Shown piece by piece: positions 36,127-47,200 of a DNA stretch of 64,000 nt. A program made the translations under genes and the position numbers. Every line of letters begins with the position of its first letter. The stretch's first letter is position 1. The stretch covers positions 10,044,001-10,108,000 of the forward strand of contig NC_071329.1 in the NCBI RefSeq assembly GCF_010183535.1. The letters run 5' to 3'. Origin of the DNA: Caenorhabditis remanei. Lineage: Eukaryota; Nematoda; Chromadorea; Rhabditida; Rhabditidae. Under the pieces are notes generated by a model that was not told where the DNA came from, searched no databases, and saw only the letters and a list, made by a program, of their open reading frames with translations.

Positions 36127-36668
36127 TTATGTTGAATATTTGGAAGTTGTCTGAAACAGAAATAATAAAAATAATTGAATGGGAGCGAGGCTTAATATTT
36201 AAAACAGACGTTGGAGCTTCCGTATAGAATCCAGGAACAATACAAGCATCACAAAGATGCAAATGCGTACACGCCGAATGATCTGGCTCAAACTTTTTTA
36301 ATTGAGTGTACAACTCGCCAAGAATATCCTCAACTGAAGAAAGGTCTTAATATTTCTCTCAAAACATATCCTTACCAACAGACTTGCATACTTTCTCAAC
36401 AACATCATTGAATCCCAAAACAGCTTCGCAGAGTGCGTTTGCATCCTGGATACCCATAAAAAATCGGAAACTTTTAAAACCAAACCTTTTTCAAACTTTG
36501 ACTATCAATTGCACTGTCGATGACACTCACAACTTCCTTGCATCGGGTGCAAAGAAATGTGAAGAAATTCTGAATTTTACTAATGATATCTCCTATATCT
36601 TTATTATGCCCTTCAGGTGCTCCACTGGTTAGTATAGCAAATACAAAAAGCAAGGAAACAATTTTCAT
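36127..36668 (-). CDS. Saposin-like secreted protein (SPP family)
   Basis: Four small exons (36668-36486, 36445-36376, 36333-36206, 36150-36127) encode 134 residues. A signal peptide (MKIVSLLFVFAILTSG) leads a saposin-B-type domain with the cysteine spacing LCTRC, ALCEA, KVCKS, ACTHLHLCDAC; helices between them are amphipathic (NDVVEKVCKSVVEDILGELY). Saposin-like proteins bind or disrupt lipids, and many nematode SPP proteins are intestinal antimicrobials. The last 55-nt intron is inferred from a TTTCAG acceptor; without it the frame stays open to 36116 with a different tail. It starts only 79 bases after the stop of the Iwr1-like gene, so it may be co-transcribed with that gene despite an unrelated function. 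Confidence 0.75.
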
Positions 36669-36746
36669 ATCACAATAAGAAAGAGACGAAAAAAGAGTGA
36701 ATAAGGTTGTAAGTTGATACGTCGAAGCGAGGCAATCAAAACAGTA

Positions 36747-37907
36747 TTATTCGCCATCGTCATCGGTGTCTTCCCCCTCAAAATACGACTCGTAACGTTC
36801 TTCGTTAAGATCCATGCTGAAAACAAGATAGTGAGAAATGTGCGAGACAATTAGAAACCAACTTTTGCAGACGTCTATTGAAACTTTCGTCTGCATACTC
36901 CTCACCAACATGCCAACGGCCAGGCTCCAACATTCCATACGGGTCCCCATGGTCGCTATCCTGAAAAATATTTAATTTTTGCTTTGATAAAAATAGAATC
37001 GATCTCAAATTTACCTCATCGTACGAGTCTTCATCTGGATAATCATTCCGCCAGTTATCTTCGTCATTTGAATCATCTTCATCATCTGCAGGTGGTCCAT
37101 CCGAGTCGTCGTCGTCTCCCAAGTCTAATTCGTCACGATTTGCAAAACGAACGTCAGCACCTTCGATATCTGCTTCCCAGTTCGCGGAATCACCGCCTAC
37201 AATTCCTGCGTTTCCTGGTTTTTCGTGAATAGCATAGTAGTCGTAAACGACATCATCCTGAGCTGAAGCTGATTCAGAGTTAGTGACTGGTAGTAATAGG
37301 CGTCCGTTGAGCTGAAAATACAAAAATTCTATAGCGAAAATACAATAACAGAGAACAGACTAAATATTATCACAGAATTCAGACAAAGCCGAACTGTCAA
37401 ACCGAAGAAAAACACATTTGTTTTCGAAGAAATCATATAAACCACATGAGAGCACATCGTATTATATTTTTTATTTTACTCAACAGGGCTGACATGACAA
37501 CACATTCCTAAAAAAAAACTCTGCCTATTCATGATCTTCATGAGCTCACCGAGACTTGTACGTTTTCTTCTGCTTTCTGTTGCTTTTCAACCTCTCCGAC
37601 CAATCCGACTGCTTCATCTTTTACGAATCCAAGTGGGTTTTCTGATGATTCCCCGACTAATCTTTCATCTGAATAATCAAACCATTTTAAAATAATAAAA
37701 CTCTGCCTTACCTTCCATTCGATTTTCCACTCTAGGAAGATCAACAACACGGGCGCCAGTTAATTCCTCATCGGTCCCACTAGCTGCAGCTTTGAAAAGT
37801 GTGAACACCAAAGGAGCTGCTTGCTTTGCTCGTTTAGTATGCAAAATCAGAGCTTCGTGAGGATCAGCGGTACGTTTCCGACTTACTCGGATGAGCGGAG
37901 CACTCAT
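36747..37907 (-). CDS. Iwr1/SLC7A6OS-like RNA polymerase II nuclear import factor
   Basis: Five exons (37907-37712, 37668-37550, 37311-37015, 36960-36863, about 36817-36747) encode 259 residues. The N-terminus is IRVSRKRTADPHEALIL, the hallmark of SLC7A6OS/Iwr1 proteins, followed by FTLFKAAASG. The middle has DDVVYDYYAIHE and a long Asp/Glu block; the C-terminal Iwr1 motif is present as NDEDNWRNDYPDEDSYDE. In yeast Iwr1 binds the assembled Pol II cleft and directs its nuclear import. The gene lies 144 bases downstream of rpb-11 on the same strand, with a CTTTTAAG acceptor directly abutting its ATG, as expected for a downstream operon gene receiving SL2. Confidence 0.85.
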
Positions 37908-38050
37908 CTTAAAAGTTATTGAATGATTAATTACTGAATCGTCTGAAGTCACCGCGAAGAAGTAAATGGGGAAAGAAACCCAAAATAGAAAAGGCTATAC
38001 CAAAAATTTGAAGAAATAATTTATAGAAAATGCGAAGAGATCAGTAAAAA

Positions 38051-38516
38051 TTAGTTATATCCCCGATCATGGTCACTCGCTGATGTACATTTCTTGATAG
38101 CGGCGTCGATACGATGCTCGAGTAGCGACAGTTCTCCAACTAAATCGGTAATGGCTGTCGTTAAAGCATCAGCTGGAGTTGTTTGGCTAGTCGTCTGAAT
38201 ACGAAGCAAGATCTTGTGTTCCAATGGATGAGGATTTTTGTAGCCGGCGAACAGTACTTCGGGATCTTTGAGAAGTTGACTAAATCATACGAAAATTAAT
38301 ATAACACTTCATATCAGGGTAACTCACACTTTCAGCATATTTCCAAGCGTATGATCTTCTTTGTTAATTGTGAAAATTGCTGCATTTGGTACCTAAATCA
38401 ATTAATTGAAATACAAATTACGAATATCAAAGTCCAATTACCTTTGTGTCTTTTTCAATGTAAAACTTTTTGTCGTCGAGGAGAAGTAATGATTCGAAAG
38501 CAGCTGGGGCATTCAT
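38051..38516 (-). CDS. rpb-11: RPB-11, RNA polymerase II subunit RPB11
   Basis: Three exons (38516-38442, 38392-38328, 38279-38051) encode 122 residues, the normal RPB11 length. The protein starts [18 protein letters not shown] and contains the alpha-motif [12 protein letters not shown] and the conserved [20 protein letters not shown] and ILLRIQTT, followed by the C-terminal amphipathic helix ([18 protein letters not shown]). RPB11 dimerises with RPB3 in the assembly platform of Pol II. The ATG follows a TTTACAG acceptor by two bases. It is the first gene of a closely spaced leftward cluster with the Iwr1-like factor. Confidence 0.96.
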
Positions 38517-38719
38517 TTCTGTAAATTTTTCAATGAAAATGTCTCAAATTAACCGCTCGCTTGAACAGAAAGACTAAATTGAGACTTGCTTGAATTTTCG
38601 AAGAAATGGCGATTGCGCAAGCTGATTACATTGCGTACTTCGCGTGTATGCTTGCGCGATTCTTGTTATGCGCGGGTGTTCAAAGAAGATTTTGGTCGAA
38701 CTTTTAGACGGCGCCGACT
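38517..38719 (-). promoter_or_regulatory. Promoter region of the rpb-11 cluster with GC palindrome
   Basis: The 200 bases upstream of rpb-11 are GC-richer than the flanks and include near-palindromic arms TTGCGCAAGC and GCTTGCGCGA about 30 bases apart (around 38610-38660). The region is cut off from upstream DNA by the foldback element at 38720. Confidence 0.4.
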
Positions 38720-39046
38720 CACAGGGTCTCAGGATGAGTAGTGAAAATAAACGCGCTCCGCTGAAATCAGCTGAAATTTTAGCGCGAAATTCAAAATAAT
38801 TTTTATATTTAAAAATTTTATCTATTTTTTCAATAGAATTGATCTCGAAAAGACGCGCGACGGTCGAAAAACTGACTGAAAATGCGGGAAAACAGACATA
38901 AATCGGCTCAAAAAGTGGTCGATTAAGCTGCGTATCAAAGTGCCACAGTGAAACAGCGAATTAAAAAAATTAAAATTTGAATTTACCGCCAATGTCTAGC
39001 GGAGCGCATACGATTTCACTACTCACACCTAGACCCTGTGCCGACT
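38714..39046. mobile_element. Foldback MITE of 321 bp with 6-bp target duplication
   Basis: The element spans 38720-39040. Ends CACAGGGTCT and AGACCCTGTG are inverted, and the arms continue imperfectly through TGAGTAGTGAAA and GCGCTCCGCT. It is flanked by direct CCGACT copies (38714-38719 and 39041-39046). The centre is AT-rich and noncoding. It lies about 200 bases upstream of the rpb-11 start. The superfamily is not evident from a 6-bp duplication. Confidence 0.8.
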
Positions 39047-40733
39047 GCTATAGGCTAGAGCAAACTCCGTACAAAAATTGATGTTTGCTAAACTTTTAGA
39101 AGTTATTGGTGCTGTCATAAGATCCGAGAAGTGAATCAAAACAGAAAAAAATGGGCTCTCAATCTCGTTCTTCGTTCTTTTCGTCTCCCGATCCTCCGCT
39201 GCAAACTGTATTTTTGTTTGTTGAGCGGTTTTCAATGTGTTTCGTGATACATATACTTAACTTATATGTCTTCGATGTTGCGAGAAAGGGGTATCCTCCG
39301 CCGCATCCCCGACTACCGTAATTCAGAAAAATTTGTATGTTTGAACAAGACATCGTTAACTGCAGGAGCTTGCAGGAGCTATTTTACGAGTTCAGCCGTG
39401 TCATGGGTCCTATTTTATAGCGGAAAGCAAGAAGCTACAAAAATGAAAAAAAAATGATATTGATGCATATGTGTTTTCTTCTTTTTGCAAACGGAGTCAA
39501 GTATGGAGATCAAACTGAGTTATGGAATAATGGTCTCTGTTTCATTTGGCTTATCGTAACAGTATATTTCCAACTTTGATAAATCTTCCAGTTGTCACAG
39601 AATATCGTAATCTGGAATACTGTAGAAATATGTTGTTTGGTCGTACGGGGAAATAAACTCTTCCGGGTTCCACAAAGAGGACAAAAAGTTGGACTTTACC
39701 TATAAAAAAATGAGACGACGAAATAACAAACAATAAAAAAGAAGGAAAGTTTGACCAAGTGGCTCGCCAATTCGATTGATCTAAAAATAGGGTTTCGGTT
39801 AGTAAATAACATCTATTTATAGATGAGAAAAACCATTTCGATTAGGTTACTCTATACTATTAAGTTGACACAACCATATCGAAACCCGAAAAATGAAAAT
39901 TCGTAGAGATATTGAGAGATTCATTGTTTTGTTTGATCCCGGTTCATTTGCCCCTCGAGACCCAGAAGTCTACGAAAACTGATTGATTTTTTGAGTTTCT
40001 AGGCCACCAAGATCAACATAACCAACCCTGTTGATTTCTTTTTTCGATGCAATAGTCTGTTAGATCATACCTTTTCAGAGAAAGTGTAAAACTGGATATG
40101 TGAAGAACGGTGTTTTGCTGAGATGACAGCAAAAGGAAAAGAAGGTGAAAAGGAACGAAATTGTCTGAAGACTATGTGTCTGTTTTGCAAAAAGATTGTA
40201 TACTGTTTGATGCTTGTTTTCTTATTCAAATTGTTACAATGGTTTGAGTTGCATGATGATGCGATTCACTTTTTCCTAGACTTTATCAGAAAAACGTTTG
40301 TTTTTAAGTTTTATTCAGAAGTTCATCTCCATCTATCTGTTAAACTAAAGAAACATTCAATGGATTTTTTATGGAGTTGGCGAGACAAAGATAGTGTAAT
40401 GAACCAGATGGTTCAAATGGATTAATTTGTTGTCTTATTCTTCTAGAATCGTCTCTAAAGGTTCATCATTCGTATATTCAGTTTCTAAAAATGAAAAATT
40501 ATGCTCTTCTAACAACTAAACATTCTGACATTTCCTCCAATTTGCATCACTTCTCATCTTTCTTTTCGCTCTAACATATTTCTAAAATCCCACACATACA
40601 CGTTGATACAATTTGAATATTCAAATCGGTGCATACAATAAGCATCCATCCATCTGCACACAGAGTTTTATTATCACTTTTTTATCACCACTTCTTCCTT
40701 CTTTTTCCTTCTTCTTCTTCCACATCAGCCCTC
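39047..40733. other. Intergenic between two foldback elements
   Basis: AT-rich DNA with no supported gene. A 100-codon plus-strand frame at 40123-40425 has no splice or family support and I treat it as chance. Confidence 0.4.
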
Positions 40734-41216
40734 ATCAAAACCATACTTGTCAAGGGCCGGGCCGGGCCGGGCCGGGCCGGGCTTTTTTTTCAAAACGTCA
40801 GGCCCGGCCCGGCCCGGCCCGAAGCCCGGCCCGGCCCGGCCCGGCCCGGCCCGGCCCGTCAGGCCCGTCTTTTTGGAGGGAATTTTTTTTTCAATTTTTT
40901 TTCAATTTTTTTTTTCAAATTTGATTAAGGTGTACTGAGATGAACTCAGACTTTTCTCATAGAATAATATGAGTGTCTTTTTGTCAATTTTTCCGCAAAA
41001 AAAATTGAAAATTGAAAAAAAAAATTGAAAATTTTTCTCAAAAATCCCATATTCCTGACAAGACGGGCCTGACGGGCCGGCCCGGGCCTAATCTTTTCAG
41101 GCCCGGCCCGGCCCGGCCCGGCGGGCCGGGCCGGGCCGGGCTTTTTACGGGCCGGGCCGGGCCGGGCCGGGCCGGGCCGGCGGGCCGGCCCGTCATTTGA
41201 CAAGTATGATCAAAAC
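40734..41216. mobile_element. GGGCC-rich foldback element of 467 bp
   Basis: The element is 40742-41208, with terminal inverted repeats CATACTTGTCAA and TTGACAAGTATG, flanked by 8-bp direct repeats ATCAAAAC (40734-40741 and 41209-41216). Inside each end are long runs of the pentanucleotide GGGCC or its complement (about 40755-40870 and 41064-41195), separated by an AT-rich centre with T-tracts and A-tracts. Duplication length suggests hAT affinity. No coding capacity; open frames across it only translate the repeats as Gly-Pro-Ala-Arg runs. Confidence 0.88.
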
Positions 41217-44200
41217 CATAAACTCTTCCTCGATGGAGCGGAGGTCCCCCGCTTCTTTCAGTCGTCTATCATTTCCTTTTTTGTGTTTGCTCGTCTTCGT
41301 TTTGGTTCTCCTCCGTTTTTTCTCTTTGAGGATTCTATCTCCCCGCGGATTGTCACTTTTCCTCTTTCGAATAGGTACAGAAGAGATCACATAGCTATCG
41401 TAATACGAATAGGGCGGTTCAACATGACAAATTTAGCCAATAGTAGAGCAAAAGCGGTATCAGCTGAGGTCATTTTCGAAGTATTGCCTATTAAAAATGA
41501 TGTATCGTCTTTAAGACGAAGTTATTAAGAAACTACTTGATAAGTATTGATAGTACCGCGAATCGCGATCTCTTCCACAAAGGACCATTCCGGGAAACGG
41601 GAATTGTGGTGTTTAGAGCGAATTTTAGCATATGCTCATAATTTTCCGAGGTATCACAATTTGAAATAAAAACCAATGACTTCAGTCCTCCTTTAAACAA
41701 CCGTTAGTTTTTTGATTAGAAACTTTATTATAAACTTTCAATATTTCTCCAAGATTTGATTCAATTCAAAGTATTTGTTATCTGTTTTTTGCTACGTCTA
41801 TTACCTTATCACAGACAAAAAACCTCGTGACCAACGGGGCGGTTCATTCGATGAAAATCAAAAGTTTCGGTCCACTACAGTACATTTTTCTGTGTCTCTC
41901 TTTGTTGAGTTTGCTTGGTGCGCCCAGTGACGTCGGAAACGAATTTCTGTGATAATGTCGAGGAACAATTAGTTGTTTCGAATTAGTACTACGGAACTTG
42001 TAAAACTGATGTAAATGGAATAATTGTGGTTTCGAACTTCTGATTTCACAAGGGAAACAACAAGCCTGGTGAACTTCGTTTGAACTACCTCTCAAAACCT
42101 TTCGAAATTCAACCAAATCAATTTCCGGGCTAGCCAAAACATGATCTTCTAGTCTTTATTCCGAACAAATTCAGACAATTTCCGTGGAAAACGTCAACAA
42201 AAACACCTGAATATGCCACGTCAATGTGGGCGAAGAATGCAGGTGATGTTGTAGTCGTCTTGCAAATTGGCACGTCTGTGATTGAATTGAAATCTCTTGC
42301 TCGAATTCTGATGAAACAATGATGGGTTACTGTAGCATAGTAGTGGGACTAATAGTACTGAACTGTTCAATAAAACAACTCGAATGGCTCTACACTTTCC
42401 GAGATTCAAAACAGAAAACAATCTAGAAAACGGTATCATTTCTATTCCTACTCCAGCTGCCACTCAATCTCGGATTTTTATAACTTCCCATTCATTTCAT
42501 TAAACTTTTACCCATAGTCAACGTGTTTTGTGTCTTGATTCTTGATATCTGAATTCACGGCTTGTCTGTTTTTTTGGCTTTCAAATGCTTCCGATTAGTC
42601 ATTTTCAGTCTCTAGAAACAGGTGGAATCTCTTTTCTGAAATGAAACTTCCAATACATTAGAGCCATCGTTTTGGGCTTCTTACATCAACGTGACCTTAT
42701 CATTCAACAAACAATTCTACTTTTTCGTTCATCTTTTCGCCATTTCGTGGACTGATAACTGAATTCCTGAGATTAGTCTAGAACATTATTGACACGAATT
42801 TGAGTCAAAAGCTGAAACTAAAAGGAAACGACTGAACCGGAAATCAAAAGTTCAGGAAATCAGTCTTTTGGAGTCGTTCGATCATCGATACAAAACTCGG
42901 AAGCTATGCAAAAAATGCATACTAATTTCCTGTATATCATGGATTTTGTTCTTTGTTCGGTATGACACGTATATTGTTTTATAAATCACTCGTTTGGACA
43001 ATTCATCTCATTCTCTTGGATTATGGATAGGACCTGACAGTGAGCACTCTTCTCCGTGAGGCAACTTTTACTCATTTTCTCATCACGCTTCATTTGGAAG
43101 GAAAACGGACGAAACTTCTATTGTTGACTATTTGAGTTTCTTTGAGACGCAAATTTTTATGAAGCTCTTATCGGTGTCCATTTAATTCAAATGGCACATT
43201 AAATCGTTATGTTTGACCTACAGTAATCTGAAAGTCTTCCGCAACAATCCATGTTTTAACACACTTATTAGGTCCACAGAGGTCATATATTCATTTTAAA
43301 TTCAAGTGAATTCATCCGATCAACATTCTAGACCGATTCCACTCTTTTCCTTCTTATCAGTTCCTTTTTTAACTCTTCTTCACTCGTTTTCATTCTGTTT
43401 GTTCCATTTCGGCTCTGACCGATATCAATTTTGTTTCAACTTTCTTTCTGCTGAAGTGAGAATTATTTTGAAAACACTACCAAGTCATTTAGTCGGTACT
43501 AAACTCAAAGTGGGCGGAGTCTGTATGAGCAGTACGGTCATTTTGTGTAATTTGAAACGCGTCGGAGGAGGAGTCTCACGTCTTTTTTATTCGAAGAAAA
43601 ATTGTTTCTTCTCAGGAAAAAGAGTTTGTATGCAAACTAGACAAGTCAATAAAAAGAAGAAAAACTGTGTTTTGTTCGTTTTTTGATTCCGTCTCAATTC
43701 TCGATTTCTTCTGAACATCATTCCATTTTTCTGTTGAATCGACATCCGTTGTCTGATAACTGATAACCACCCGTTGACTCTTTCCCAACCACTAGAAACC
43801 ATGAAAAGAGTATTAAAAGTGAGAGAAAAACCTATAGAAAAAGTGAGTGAAGAAACGTTTTTGCTATGGAAAAGATAAAAGAGCGACAGCACGGGCGCAC
43901 AAACTTTTGGCCCCGACGAACTGATAAGAAGAGAAATTGATATCAGATGAAGACTTGATGAGACTGGGAGAAGAAGCGTCTGGCGGCGGCGAAATGTCAT
44001 TGAGCTTTCAGTTTTCAAAGAAGTTTCAGTTTTTTGTAATAATCATGTTTCTACATATGTGATTTGAGAATACCAAAAAAGTGAACTCGTGGGGGTTAAA
44101 CTTGAATTCGCATGATTCAGAATCCAGTATTTAAAACATCTGTTTTTGTCATAATTAGTAAATTGAGGCAGGTGCCTAGTCTATAAATATGAGAAATCAC

Positions 44201-47200
44201 TAGATTATAACTTCTTCTGTATTCTAAAAGCAACACGGAAAAGATACCGTATGCCTTCTGCTTCACAGGTTCTTCATCCAATCTAACCGATGTGTAAACG
44301 ACAAAAAAACGGATGAATGATCTTGTGTCGAGTTATAGTTTCGATAATAATGATAACTTTGAAGTTCTACGTCATCCCAACTTCGTTCCGCCAACAAGAA
44401 ACCTATGAGATTTCTTTCTGACAATGTCAGTAAATATGTTGGGTTCTACACGCCTTCGATCAGAAAGTACACTCTCATAAACCATTTCTCCACATCTATA
44501 AACCTACCGTACTCTAGATCCAGTTTTAATTATCAAAGCTATAAAATATGTTCACATTTCATCGTATTCATTTCCTTTAATTTTGAATTATTTCTCGTAG
44601 ATATCATCTGATATGTTCTAAATGTCACCATGACAACTCATTACTAATGATTCTCATGCTTCAGTGTCTGCCGTCAAAGCGTCTGTCATCAACAAACTTC
44701 ATAAATAGAAAGTCGTCTTCTATTCCTCTCTCTACTTCCTCAAAACCTTTTCAATCAAGAGTGAAGACGTTGAGATTCGTCTTCATTGAGAGCAAAAGGA
44801 GGTTGCACACGTCATCGTTTCGGTAACGTCGTCAACACATCCAACACAAAAAAGGACACAAACAAAAGGGAATTGCGGGTAAGTCTAGTCTAAAAATGTG
44901 TGAAAAGTGAAGAGAAATGGCATCAATGTGACGTGTGGTTAGGGAATGAAGTATTGGATTCTTTTGAGATTCTGGATTTTTTATGTCATCAGATAATGAG
45001 AATTGGAAACTGCAAGAAGGAGTTGAATGTATGAATACAATGTGGCTTGATGGGTGGAGAGAATGTTCAAATCTAAAGAACTGGAAGCCCTTCGTTACTG
45101 AATATCCATATCAAATTCTTGCTCTAATCTAAAAATACCTTTTTTCGGCATTGATCATTTGATATCAGCTACAGTATTTTTCGTATGTAGTGTGCTTCTT
45201 CAAACATTCTCTTTTTTCTATTGATACGTTTTTTTTCTTTATTTGCGAATGCACATTTTCCTTCTCAATTTTCGCCACAGACCAAGTTGAATCTGGTCGA
45301 ATAATAGTTCATCCACCACTCCAACGAAACAAATGAGGCCTTCCAATCAACTTTTTCGATCCCTCTCGTTTTCCTGTTTATCTCCTGGTATCAATTCGAA
45401 ATATTTCTGATACGTCTCTGCCGCCGTCCCCACCCATGTCTGTCTTCTCCGTGTCTGTTCTTCTCTCAATTGACTATGAGATTGACTATGTGGCGACGAA
45501 TAGGTCAACAAAACCACCCCTAGACCACTAGACATACACACACAATCTCTTTTCTTTTTACAAAAGCAAGCACATAGCATTCCGAACCGAACCCCCCACC
45601 TCATTCCCTCTCTTTTTCTTTTTGTTTCTTCCAACCCATATCATCTTTTTTGTGTTCAACCCCCCTTTCTCACATGACTTTTCGGTGTTTGTTGTACCTT
45701 TCCCATTTTTTACTATTACAATTGGAGGGATCATCCCTAGAGGTTATCAATTCGTCTGCTACACTTTGAAGCTTTTCGTTCTGATCACATCTGTTCTCAA
45801 ATGTTTCTTCTGATCTCAAGGCAGTCGTTCTCTAGGAAACTTAATAGAGGATACGGTAACAGTTACGAAATCCAGGAATTCTAGGCCACTTGAAACTTGA
45901 TCACTGATCAGATCACCTAGACACTCGGAACTTTTTCAAACTGTTTGTTTTACTCTCACTGAAACAAAAACTTTCTCAGCTGTTCCGCAGGATTACTTTA
46001 GCAGCTTACTCTTCACACGCCGCTCGAGACGAACCAGCCTTCTTTTTTCCGAAAAATCACATGCTAAACTTTGTAGGAATTCAAACAGTCTCATTCAAAA
46101 CGCACTAATAGGTCATACGGTAGGATGTGTAGTTTATGAGGCCGCTCAAAGTTCATTCCGTTTACAAAGTACTGATAAACTTACGCAGATCTTTGATCGC
46201 CTTTTGATAAACCGGTTGTGTCGGTACTTTCTAGAATTTGGAAAAGTTGCTGTCTGGTTGTTGAACATGATAAGTCCAATATGGAAAGTTGGAAACAAAG
46301 CGCGCAGCATGACCAGAATATGCAAGTTCAGCTCATAAAGAATCTATTACATCTACAGTAAGCCCAAAGATCAGTTGACATACGATTGACTCTTTATTAA
46401 GTAGAATCAACATTGATAAATGTTGCAAAACCAGACACTTTCTCTTTTTCTTTTTCGCCCTCTTTTTCGTTCTTCTACTCATTTTCAACGACGTCGACGT
46501 TTCTTCTTCTTCTCTTCCCGCGGGCACGGGCACTTGTTGTTGTCGGAAAAGAGAGAGAGAGAGAGAGAGGACGGGCGGCCTTTTTATCTTATTTCCTCTT
46601 CACTTCTCACTGTTCTTTTCATTTTCAACGAAAGATCAGACAGGTGTGAGACTTCAGAGATAGAGACAAAGAGAGAGGAAAAGACCAATGGGTTTCATTC
46701 CAATTCCGTCTTTAAGATGGAAGAGGAAAGGCAGCAGACATTGTTTACCTCACACTTTTCAAGATCACTACGGTCAATTGAGTTTCCAGGTCTTTCGAAA
46801 ACAATGATCTTCACTGTAGGCTTCATAACTTGGATTCTTTTCTTAATTTCAGGTTCAGATTTTTTATCAGTATTCCCCATTTTCGAGAGACTTCATGCGG
46901 CGTCTATTTTCACTGACTTCATCGAAAGCTTTTGACACTTTCCGGATTCTCTTATGGCCCTAAATCGTTCCAGCAAAAATCTGAATGAGGAAGAAACTTA
47001 ATATCAATTGAGAATTTCATTGACGTATTCAGGAAATTTAGGTTAGTTGTCTGATTTCGAAACGTCTGGAAAAAGTCGGATTTCAAAACTTTGTCAAACA
47101 TATTGATGATAACAATAAACTAGGTTTTGTTTTGATTAATGTTGTTGGCATTGAAAAGAACACCTTTTCCTCTCTCTCCTCGCCCTTTCAACGAAATCGG

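Noticed and set aside
36116..36206. Unspliced C-terminus of the saposin-like protein
   Set aside because: A TTTCAG acceptor and phase-correct 55-nt intron give a cleaner end at 36127; retained only as an alternative.
40123..40425. 100-codon plus-strand ORF
   Set aside because: No splice sites, no acceptor before the ATG, no recognisable family and hydrophobic composition expected from T-rich DNA.
40613..41203. Long ORFs on both strands rich in Gly, Pro, Ala and Arg
   Set aside because: They are translations of the GGGCC repeats of a foldback element in all frames, not genes.
46420..46935. 171-codon plus-strand ORF
   Set aside because: Begins in pyrimidine-rich low-complexity sequence, crosses a (GA)n run, and has no family resemblance.
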